Source: Symbiodinium natans (lineage: Eukaryota; Sar; Dinophyceae; Suessiales; Symbiodiniaceae). Taken from it: a DNA stretch of 64,000 nucleotides. The position numbers and the translations under genes are program-made. Below the pieces are notes generated by a model. The model had not been told where the DNA came from. It was given only the letters and a program-made list of their open reading frames with translations, and ran no database searches. Positions 55,490 to 64,000 of this stretch are shown here, piece after piece. How positions within the stretch are numbered: the stretch's first letter is position 1; each line of letters opens with the position of its first letter. The stretch is from assembly GCA_905221605.1 (NCBI GenBank), contig CAJNDS010000935.1, forward strand, positions 566,501-630,500, given 5' to 3'.

Positions 55490-56585
55490 ACAAGGAACCT
55501 ACAAGTTAAACTTTAAGGAGGGGTTCAGAAGTCCCCGACTCTTGGCTTTCTTCTGGCTGGATCTTGTGACTTAAACTGCAATAAGGAGCCTGAAAGTCAG
55601 ACTTCTAGGAGGGGTTATAAGTCAGCCCAGGTTGTCAGGTGATTTTACAAGCCCAGGGTTTTTTTGTAGAAACTGCAATAAGGAGCCTGCAAGTTACACT
55701 TTGTTGGGGAGTCAGCCCAGGTTGTCAAGTCCTTTCACAAGCCCTGGGGGAATGGCAGCCCTGCCGGCAAGTGCAATTGCAGGTGTTTCGACTCTTGGCT
55801 TTCTTCTGGCGAGCTCTCTGGACTTGAGTTTTTGTTTTGGAGCCTAAAAAAAAAACTTTTAAGAGGGGTTCAGAAGTTCGTCAAGGACGACACGGCCCAC
55901 ACGGCCCGCAGCAAGGGCAGCCGGTCAAGCAGTCCCTCTGGGGCCTCCGACTCTTGGCTTTCTTCTGGCCAGCTCTCAGAACTTTATTTTTTGTTTTGGA
56001 GCCCGAAAAACACTTAAACTTTTTTAGGACGAGGATGACACGGCCCATGGCAACCGGTCCAGCAGTCCCTCTTGGGCCTCCTGCACCGACTCTTAGCTTT
56101 CTTCTCGCCAGCTCTTGGGACTTGATTTTTTTTTGGATCCTACAAAAACTTAAACTTTTTCGGAGGGGTTCAGAAGTTAGCCAAGGATGCCTGCCTCGAC
56201 ATTGCTTGGACCAGCGCCAGCCGGAGCAGCAGCTGGCCTGGCAGGACCTCCTGCACCGACTCTTGGCTTTCGTTTGGCCGCCTCTTGCGACTTTAACCGT
56301 TTTATTGAAGCTAAAAGTTGAAAGGGGTTCAGAAGTCAGCCAAGGACTCCTGCCTGGAGAGGGCCTGGACCAGTGGCTGCTGGAACGGGCCTGGCAGGGC
56401 CTCCACCGACTCTTGGCTACCTTTTTATTGAAACTAGTAACAAGGAGCCTAAAAGTTAACAAGGGTTCAGAAGTCAGCCAAGGATTCCTGTCTTCAAAGC
56501 GGCAGGGCCTCCTCCACCGACTCTTGGCTTCCTTGGGCTGGCTCTTGGGACTTCATATTCTTAAAAGTTAAACTTTTTGGAAGTG
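55436..56585 (+). repeat. Degenerate exon-intron-like repeat array, about 9 units
   Basis: Each unit has CCGACTCTTGGCTTTCTTCTGG, then a T-rich stretch, TTAAACTTTT, GGAGGGGTTCAGAAGT(CAGCCAAGGA) and a GC-rich 30-80 bp block ending CTGCACC. Unit length varies from about 100 to 170 bp. The GC-rich parts are open (Pro/Gly/Ala or Leu/Gln), the T-rich parts look intronic. Confidence 0.75.
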
Positions 56586-56639
56586 TGCAGCAGACAGCCA
56601 AGGACACCGGCCTGGACAGGGCCAGCACCAGGCCCTGGG

Positions 56640-56925
56640 GTATGGCAGGGTTTTCCACCTCGCTTTCGGCGGGTCATGTCTGGGCTGGGGCATAGCCAAG
56701 AAGGCCAAGACCAGGGCCAGGAGCGTTACTTGCATTTGTGTCATCCGTACCGGCTTTTTTGACTGACCAGGCCCTGGTGCGGTCCCAGGCCTAGCAAGAG
56801 GCCGGTTAGGGATTCCATCTCGCTATCGGCGGCTCCTTTGTGGGCTGCAGCGCGGCCAAGAAGGCCCAAACCAGGCTATGGCCCAGGAGCGTTTTTTAAT
56901 GCTTTTGTGTCACCGGTACCAGCCA
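56640..56925 (+). repeat. About 160-bp duplication
   Basis: GGCAGGGTTTTCCACCTCGC...AGCCAAGAAGGCCAAGACCA...CAGGAGCGTTACTTGC...GTACCGGC recurs diverged at about 56805-56925. Confidence 0.8.
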
Positions 56926-56929
56926 TACG

Positions 56930-57350
56930 ATAGCTGATGCTGAAGTGCGGAAAATTGTGTTGGACGCTGAGAGCCTTGGGCCGTTCGTTGGAAGCAAGGG
57001 AGTGAGGCTTAATTTCCTGACCAGGTTCTTGGGCAACTCACAGTGCGGCACTCATTCACGGTCGGAATGGATATGTGCTGCGCCCTTTGTTTGTTGTACG
57101 GCATTGCATTCACCTTACCTTGGCATTGCGTTCACTTTCCCTTGTCCTTGCTGTTTCAGGTTCCTGGACCCCTTGGCTACCCTGCAGAGCACGGCACTGA
57201 ATCTTCACATGCCTGTTCAGAGATTGCAGAGCACGGCACTGAAGCTTCACATGCCTATTCAGCGATTTGCTCAGTTATCTCTTCGTCTTGCTTGCTTAAG
57301 GTCATCGCAGCTCCACCACCCAGCCGCGCCCCATACTGCTGTGCCATGTA
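56930..57350 (+). CDS. Hypothetical gene fragment
   Basis: Protein-like text ADAEVRKIVLDAESLGPFVG then KGVRLNFLTRFLG at 56935-57035. After an acceptor CTGTTTCAG (57160) come two 45-bp repeats (LQSTALNLHMPVQR, LQSTALKLHMPIQR) and FAQLSLRLACLRS. Later frame at 57400-57526 is less convincing. No family. Confidence 0.35.
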
Positions 57351-57607
57351 GTCTTCCAAGATGTACCTTTGGGTTCAGCAGTTCATGGTTTCCGGTTGTT
57401 CATTTTCTTGTGATGTTTGAGTGTTTGGGCCCTGGGGTCATTAGGGTCATGTGCTGCTTCAGCCATTTCCCTTCAAGAAGAGCAGTCAGACATATATGTG
57501 TTGAGTGCAATTGTGTCATGTGCTAGTTCAGCCAGTCTCAATATATACAGTCAGACATTCAGGACTTTGTGTGGATATTTGTTGCTGAGAAGGGGAGCAT
57601 AGTTGCC

Positions 57608-57903
57608 ATGGATGCAGCTTTCAAGACTTTCATTTTTGATGAGATCAACCGGGTGCAGAATGACATTTGGTGGCACAGGCTGTAAGTGATATAAGGATTG
57701 CAAGGAATCATGCTTAGCTGAGGAACTCTTCGAGCAGAGGGCTTCCTTGCGGGATTACATCGAGCAGCTGCCCTGTCCAGCTGACCCAGTGGCAGAGATC
57801 GAGAGGATGACAGAAGCAGTGCTGGGACTTGTTCGAACAGATGCAGCATTGCTGCTGTCAGCGGTTGGCACGACACTGAACAACAATTCATGCAGACATG
57901 TCT
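57608..57903 (+). CDS. Hypothetical protein, two coding segments
   Basis: First segment MDAAFKTFIFDEINRVQNDI WWHR ends at a canonical donor (CACAGGCT|GTAAGT, 57682). The second (57717-57903) reads AEELFEQRASLRDYIEQLPC, then EIERMTEAVLGLVRTDAALL and stops at CRHVC. The implied intron is only about 35 nt and I could not make the frames join cleanly, so a frameshift or another acceptor is possible. No domain recognised. Confidence 0.45.
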
Positions 57904-58267
57904 GCTAGTTGCCTGAAACGATTGTCTTATCATGTCAGCTTTGTTTTGCCGATGTAAGGACAACAACAGTGCTGAACTGGCGCTTGGACAAAGCGTCTTG
58001 CTGGTCAGGTGAACCAGAGGCATGGAAGATCGGCGGCATCGATTCTTGTCTCAGACAGTCTAGTGAGGAGCAGAGGCATGGTTACATATACATTGTTCTT
58101 TCATGTTTGCTGAGGCAAGGTCGATGGCAACTTCTGGATGGATGCAAGGGGAGATGTTGTCCGTGCGGGAACAGCCGGCCTGCATGAGTGCCAAGCGGCT
58201 TCTCTTTGCTGACGGAGTCAAGAGAGGACTGGCAGCCGCCTGGCTGTACCTCGGCTGTATATATGTT

Positions 58268-58367
58268 NNNNNNNNNNNNNNNNNNNNNNNNNNNNNNNNN
58301 NNNNNNNNNNNNNNNNNNNNNNNNNNNNNNNNNNNNNNNNNNNNNNNNNNNNNNNNNNNNNNNNNNN
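58268..58367. other. Assembly gap (100 N)
   Basis: Exactly 100 N. The open frame before it (LLFADGVKRGLAAAWLYLGC) and the exon after it may belong to one gene. Confidence 0.99.
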
Positions 58368-58758
58368 AGTTCACCACAAAGCCAGCCGGCGCTGGCTCTC
58401 ACGGCTGGAATGTGGAGAAGACGGAGAATTGGTTCTACGCCTTGAGGGACAAGGATGAGAAGAAGACCACTCCTGGAAATGTTGTTTCTTTTGCTGCGTT
58501 AGCCGTTCAATTCTGCAAGTTCCTACTCCATTCTGCCTTTCTTGCTGTCTTGCTGCATGTTTTGTTCTCCTGCTTCTTACCGGCTCAGGCAAGAGAATGA
58601 TCCTTGCGGATGTGAAGTTCTCCCCCTCCATTGTCTGGAGCTGGAAGTTTGCCTTCGACCCGGTGCACGCAAAGTTGACAGCAAAGAAGCCGACTTTGGT
58701 TTTGAATGAGGCACTGCGTTTGAAGAGCGGCCAGTATGTCAAGCTCGGCCAAGCTTGA
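58368..58758 (+). CDS. 3' end of a hypothetical gene with a GA-AG intron
   Basis: After the gap, FTTKPAGAGSHGWNVEKTEN and WFYALRDKDEKKTTPG end at about 58475. The terminal exon 58589-58758 reads KRMILADVKFSPSIVWSWKF, AKLTAKKPTLVLNEALRLKS and stops at VKLGQA. The two join in phase only if the donor is GA (CCTG|GAAATG) and the acceptor CTCAG|G, giving PGKRM at the join. The 5' part is lost in the gap. No family is recognised, though the text looks like a conserved domain. Confidence 0.5.
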
Positions 58759-58769
58759 GCTTAAAGCAG

Positions 58770-59415
58770 CAGCACAGTTCAACCCAGGAAAGAGCTTAAA
58801 GCTCGTGCCTCTGGAGGTCCGAGGAAACGGCACAGGGTCAAGTCTTCAATTTTGGATGTCTGCGTAGTTAGTTCGGAGCCTGGGCTGCCTCACTGATCCT
58901 ACACGGGGTGGTGGTCTTTATGCATGGTTCTTGTTTCATTAGGCAAATATTCGGGGTCCTGTACATTTAGGGGCTGTGTTAAAGCATGAGGGTAACAGAG
59001 AAAGAGGCCACCACCAGCCTTTCTAAGGTTTAACCTGACAGCATCAGCAAAGTTCAAACCAGGAAAGAGTCTTAAGCTACTGCAGATCAAGGTTGGAAAT
59101 CCGAGCGTGCGCAGGCTCAAATGTTTAGTGTGTGCGAAGTCAGTTCGGATCCTGGACAGCTTCACTGAGCCTTGGACCCTCTCACTGGTTCAGTCTTGAA
59201 GCCTGGCCTGAGAAGTAAGATTAGGGTCTTGTTCCGAAAGGAGCTGCCCTGACACTAGGGGGCCGAGGAAACGGCGCAGGATCCTCAATGACTGTTTCCC
59301 TGCAAGTTTGCCTGATCCTGGGGCCCTCTGGTGGGTTCAAGCTTTGAACAGCAGCACAGTTCAACCCAGGAAAGTTTCTGACTCTTGGGTCCGAGGAAAC
59401 GGCGCAGGGTCACCT
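58770..59415 (+). repeat. Diverged repeats, about 270-300 bp spacing
   Basis: AGCAGCACAGTTCAACCCAG with GGAAAG, then GTCCGAGGAAACGGC(A/G)CAGG, recurs around 58768, 59040 and 59350. A hairpin-motif tail (CTGAGAAGTAAGATTAGG) lies at 59209-59226. No gene is seen in this stretch. Confidence 0.65.
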
Positions 59416-59806
59416 TGTCAACTCGGCTCCACTGTTGTGAGCAAAACTAGCCAGGGCAGTGCATGTGCTTGGCAACACAGAGCCGCTTTAAGGGTTCAGG
59501 GTTGAAGTGTTTTGAGAATCCTCCAGGTACAGATTTGGAGCTGAAGTGAAGCACCAGTCGGAGCCCGAGCTTGCCTTCGGTTATACATCTTTGGCGCAAC
59601 GTTGTTGCAGAGCAGTCTTTAATTTTGGCTGAAGCATGCAGCGAGCAGTGCAGGACTAGGCACAGAAGCAGAGCAGGACTGGGCACAGAAGCAAGACAAG
59701 AAAAGCCATGCAGACCATTGGAGTTCATGAAGAGCTTACTCAGTGCAATGCCGGGTTCAGAACCTCATCCTGCACAGATTGTGGCATTGCTTTGCAATGT
59801 CGATGA
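59416..59806 (+). other. Spacer with partial gene duplication
   Basis: The stretch about 59670-59780 is a diverged copy of 60006-60127 inside the methyltransferase gene (GACTGGGC.CAGAAGCAA, GCAGACCA, CTCATC.TGCAC.GATT). It may be a duplicated or alternative exon. Confidence 0.5.
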
Positions 59807-61989
59807 GTGATGAGTCGACGTCAGAACCTTCTGGAGAACCTCCCCAGCCGAAGTCGACTGAGACAGGACTTTGCCATAGCTATGTTATTCATATTTGTGT
59901 TCCTGACAATAAAGTCAATAAAGCAAGGACATTCTGAAGAAGAATCTCAAGAGACATCAGAAGCTCCGGCCAGTCCGGAAACTCGTCGCATACAGCAAGC
60001 AGAAAAGGACTGGGCGCAGAAGCAAGGCAAGAAGAAGCGAAAAGCAAACCATGCAGACCAAGTCAGCTCGGACCATGAAGATGATGCTCAGCAGAATCCC
60101 GGGTTGAGAAGCTCATCTTGCACCGATTTTGCAAGCTACCTCCTGAACAATGTGCTTTCCAGTGCAGAGCTGAAAAAAATCACAGCGAATGAAGTGAAGT
60201 TTGCAGAATTCTGTGCCGGCATGGGCACCGGTTCGCAGTCGCTGGCTCCTTGTCTGGGATAGTGCACTGACTCATGTTGTTTGCCTGCAGCAGTAGCTGG
60301 ATATGCCAGTTTTGCCTGAGGCGATGTGGCAAAGAGTCTTGCGGCAAGACCATGACATATCACTGGAGGTTACACCATGTTTTTACACTGAACATGTCAA
60401 GTGGAAGCGAGAGGTGTTGCAAAAGATGCTGGCAGCTCAGGGGCACAATTTGGGTAAAGTGCCTGTGTATGGACCCACCTCAGAACTGGGATCGGTGCCG
60501 GCAGCAGCCCTGCCATCACTATCCCTGGCTATCATTGGTGTGGAATGTGACGATGTGTCGAACCAGACCAGAACCCCGAAGAGCATTGTGGATGCTAGCG
60601 GACACAGTGGGAGCAGTTTCCTTGAGTTCCACAACTTCATCAAGGGCCTGGAGTGGTCGAAGAAGCCGGTGGCCATCATGTGGGAGTGCGTCAAAAATTT
60701 GGATGCTCACAGGCAAAGCTTGGATGAAAAAGGTACATCTGTGATAGATGACCTGATGCGAAAGCAAGGCTACGTTTCATGCTTCCAGGCAACTTTGCTG
60801 CTTTGGGATTCGGGGTTGTTTGGTTGTGAGACGCATTCAGGATTGATGGAAGCGGTTCAGATCGATTCCACACAATTGCTGAAGGTTGTGAACACCTACA
60901 ACTTCGCCCTGCCGCAGAGCAGAAACAGAATCTATGGAATAAGCCTGAAAGTTCAACCAGGTCTTGTGCCTTTGGCTGCAGCTTACAGAAATTGAGGCCC
61001 TCTTTTTGTGCAGTGAAGTTCAAATGAAATCTTCGCGCCTGAGGGACTGGAGGCTGAAAAGGAAGCCAGCCACAAGGTCTTTTTGGCTTGGCAGCTGATG
61101 AGGCGATGCCAAGTGAAATGGCGGGAGCCTTTGGTTGCTTTGTGGCAGAGAAGCACAGATCAGCAAGCAGCCTGGCTACACCAGAGCAGAAGCCTGCCAC
61201 TAGCACATGTCTCAATCTGGACTCACCACAGCCAAGGAGCCTGCGAAGCGAAAGGCTGCTGCAGGCAGAGCAGCGTCCTGCCAGAAGTGGCCGAAGGATC
61301 ATGCCGAGTACAAGAAGAAGAATGACATCTCGGAGGTCGATTTGCAGGTTCCACAGGTAAGATGGGTCCTTGAATGTTCTGGCCTCAGCACTGTCCGCTG
61401 CGCTGGGTTCTTCAGTTTGACCACAATTTGTGGAAGCATTGCTCCAGTGCAAGGCCTGCAGAAATTGGACCTGCCAAAGAGAGAGCTGGAAGCGACTTTG
61501 CTGTCTTTTGCCTGCTTGCGCAAGAGACTGGGGCGAGCAGCCGGGACTGCACAGCGGGTCAACCAACATGTTGGTTCTCACTCAGTCCATGTCTCATTCG
61601 ACCCCAGGACATCGACACCTCCAAGCTGTGTCCTGCTCTGCATTATCTGGCTTGGAACAGGCACAATGTTTATTTTTCAATTTCAATTTCGTGTGTGCTC
61701 CAGGCATGTCATCCCCTCTGGAGACTCTTTGACAAGACACAAGTGGAGGAGCTTTCATCCATGCCTACTTCCACAGAAGCGGTTTTTGTACTTGGACAAG
61801 GAAGGGGTGCATCTGAACAGATCGCCTACTTTTGTCATGAGCCTGCAAGGCTTGTCAGCCCTTGAGCTGAAAGCTGCGGGCCTGACAGACTTGAGCACTG
61901 CCCGAGCACAAGAGCTGGCAGGCAATGCCTTCACAATGAATGTCGCAGCCTGTATCCTGCTTTGCATTCTCATACATGTTCTGGACTAG
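59807..61989 (+). CDS. C5 cytosine DNA methyltransferase-like gene (divergent)
   Basis: Several exons. The segment 59807-60250 has an acidic/basic N-terminus and ends with motif I (KFAEFCAGMGTGSQSLA). The segment 60303-60995 carries SLEVTPCFYTEHVKWKREVL (motif II area), IIGVECDDVSNQTRTPKS (motif IV), PVAIMWECVKNL (motif VI) and FALPQSRNRIYGI (motif VIII). The segment 61207-61360 (KRKAAAGRAASCQKWPKDHA, donor GTAAGA) and a short piece near 61605 (DIDTSKLCPALHYLAWNRHN) lead to 61695-61989, which ends RAQELAGNAFTMNV (motif X). Motif IV keeps the catalytic Cys and the Ser, but PPCQ is changed to VECD. Motif VI keeps Glu but reads ECV, not ENV. The family methylates cytosine C5 using AdoMet. Related enzymes are carried by retrotransposons in dinoflagellates. 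Exon joins between motifs I and II need a frame change that I could not resolve. Confidence 0.75.
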
Positions 61990-62104
61990 TTGCACAGATA
62001 CCAGCTGCTCCGGGCAAAACCTGTTCTTGCCTCGTCCCTCTCCTTTTCTTAAAGAGTTGTATTGCCGGGTTGGGTTTTGAGCGGCAAGTCTTGAGTTGCT
62101 TGAC

Positions 62105-62335
62105 GAAGCTGCTTCTGCCAAACCCTAGACCCTTAAACCCTTAGACCCTTAGACCCTTAGACCCTTCAACCCTTCAACCCTTCAGCCCTTCAGCCCTTCA
62201 GCTCTTCAACCCTTCAACCAGCAAACCCTTTAGCCCTTTTAACCCCCAGAACCCTTTAGCCCTTTAACCCCTAAACACTTTAACAAGTTAGCCCTGAAAC
62301 CCTTCAACTCTTAAAACCTTTCAAGCTGTGCCGAA
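62105..62335 (+). repeat. CCCTTNAAC-type degenerate repeats
   Basis: Short units such as CCCTTAGAC, CCCTTCAAC and CCCTTTAGC recur about 20 times. A relative of, but distinct from, CCCTAAA. Confidence 0.85.
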
Positions 62336-62519
62336 CCCGCCATGGACTTTGCACTGAAGTTCTCTGCATCCTTGCAGAGATGCCGTAAACTGGACAGAGG
62401 ATGTCTACACTGCAAGAATCGTCTCTTGCAGGGGAAAAACAGCTTTATTCCATTCTTTTCCGGATCGGTTTAGACATGTAAACTCTCAACCCCAAACCCT
62501 AAACCCATGTCCTCCTCCC

Positions 62520-63060
62520 CCCAGACCTCTGGCCCACTGCAGTTTGGAAAGGTTGCTACCTGAACGTGGCCCCTTACATGAATGAGCTGCAAGTGTATTC
62601 CAGCCAGCTTCATCGGCTTGATCGGGCTGTAGCAGACCGGGACATCCTCTGGGTTTTTAGCCGATCCTTGAGCTACGAGTCGGAGTCCAAAGAGAAACAG
62701 GTAAAGAAGAGAAAAGCCCCGTCCTGTATGATTTTTGGAAAGCCTAAGAGGCGGAAGGCCAGTTCATCGACAAGCCGGGCTCCTCATGAATCTGGGAGCT
62801 CTCAGGCCACCAGCGAGCCATCAGAAAAGTCTGAACAAAGTACTTCTGAGCCAGACTATGAGGACGATGCTAAGGCTGATGATGAGTCCACATCAACTTC
62901 CCAGCCGGAGTCGGAGGGATCTGATGTGTTCTCAGCCGAGGAGAGCAAGCCTGGACCTTCTGCTCCCCAGAGAAGGAAGCAGTACAAAAGAAGGGTTTGC
63001 ACCAAAAAGCCTTCTGTACAGTTGGAAGGCATCGTCCCTGCCAGTCTCAGAGTTTGTTTC
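62520..63060 (+). CDS. placeholder
   Basis: placeholder. Confidence 0.
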
Positions 63061-64000
63061 AAGAGCGCTCTGGCTTTCCTTTGTGCATCTTCTTCGCAAT
63101 TGGCAGTTCTTTTTGTGCTTTCTTTGCTTCACTTTCCCTTGCGGGTTGTTTTGTTCAGAGTTCACTGTCAAGGTTGGCTATGGTCGCGTGCACCGAGTGT
63201 TTGGGCAAGCAATTTGTGCAACTTTTATCATTGTTTCACTGCATTGATGTTTATTCAGCCATGCGCATTGAAGAACAAAGGTGTTACAAGGGGTGCCAGA
63301 CAGGCGTGCCGAGGCCAACTCCATGAGATCAAAGAACCCGGCGAACAGTCCGATGCTGCGGGTTTGCAAGCTATTTCTGTGGCATCGTTATCAGTACGAT
63401 GCTGAAGGCATGCCAGACAAGTTCCGATTCGAGACAAGTTCTTCCGGCGCACACAAGACCAAGATCGTCGACTCGATCCTTGTTTGGTCAAGCACTTTTT
63501 CGATGTGTTTGCTTCTCAATCATGATCGCAAGTTCAGAGTTTGTGTAGAAGAAGCAGGGTTTTCTAAGCCCCAAACCCCAAACACCAATGGAGGCGGCGG
63601 CAGTTGGAAGCAAGAAGCGGATCGTCATCTTCGTCTGACGTAGATGCTGCAGAAGATGCTGAAGCTCGCACAGTGGCATCATGCTCTCTGCAATGCTGCT
63701 CGCTCCTTGAAGCACCTGAGAAGGTGCTAGGCGGTCCAGGTGTCGGACCAGGTCCCAGGCGGTATCTGGGTGTGGCTCGACCTGCTATGATGTTCCTATG
63801 GCTCCAGCAATGGGCCAAAGAGAACAGTCACCCTGTACCGTCCTTCAGCACTTTCTGCCGGGCAGTCCGAGAGTGCCGCGGGTGGCTCAAGTTCCGCAAG
63901 AATGCTGGAGAGCATCCCGTTTGCGACACTTGCTGGCTGCTTGGCCTAGACTCAGCAGTTTTGTGGGCAGTCCAGTCCATGTAGGTGCATGGGGCACAGA

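Overview
The window reads as nuclear DNA of a dinoflagellate, most likely a Symbiodiniaceae-like species. The supporting signs are abundant plant-type telomere repeats (TTTAGGG), Ubl-plus-RCC1-like repeat proteins of a type I associate with dinoflagellate gene sets, introns with GT, GC and GA donors before AG|G acceptors, and GC-rich third codon positions. There are no bacterial operons, tRNA, rRNA or CRISPR arrays that I can support. Two 100-base N gaps (11435-11534 and 58268-58367) show this is a scaffold.

Region 1 (1 to about 35 kb) looks like a subtelomere but is better read as gene-bearing DNA whose introns and spacers are filled with short TTTAGGG/CCCTAAA arrays that flip orientation dozens of times. 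Locally homogenised variants occur (TTTGGGG, CTTAGGG, TTGAGGG, TTTATAGGG), along with many 85-330 bp palindromic MITE-like elements, several with clear target-site duplications. The main evidence is a minus-strand gene at 20365-27505. Six small exons, one of only 18 nt, splice in phase to give the conserved C-terminal half of a polypeptide N-acetylgalactosaminyltransferase catalytic domain; almost everything between them is telomere-type repeat. Other exon-like islands on both strands suggest more genes of this kind. Three intact or nearly intact, otherwise intronless Ubl+RCC1-like genes lie on the minus strand at 3455-4909, 17697-19157 and 30059-31621. The third is split by a 107-bp inverted-repeat element with a GGTC duplication. 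Removing it as a 111-nt GA-AG intron restores a 483-aa protein, the length of its paralogues, so it looks like an introner (a transposon that acts as an intron). A decayed polyubiquitin pseudogene lies at about 21.25-21.79 kb.

Region 2 (35 to 47.1 kb) begins with a 15-bp minisatellite and an exon with an OTU-like DGLC motif. It is then dominated by a 6.6-kb structure with near-identical inverted arms of about 310-320 bp (38735-39045 and 45058-45379). This holds nested inverted and direct duplications, four unrecognised ORFs, and 16 copies of a satellite centred on the palindrome GCGCAACCGGTTGCGC. A tyrosine recombinase gene with a complete catalytic set but a broken N-terminal frame lies just outside it (46279-47099).

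Region 3 (47 to 64 kb) holds intron-containing, often partial genes. These include a Ubl-like protein, an Ala/Pro repeat protein, tandemly duplicated and shuffled CxxC-finger/coiled-coil genes, degenerate 100-170 bp repeats, and a divergent C5 cytosine DNA methyltransferase (59807-61989). There are also several unrecognised ORFs with nuclear-localisation-like basic clusters. Dispersed hairpin motifs (GCCGCAAGGCGCAGC type) mark the spacers. The recombinase, the methyltransferase and the nested repeats point to heavy mobile-element activity.
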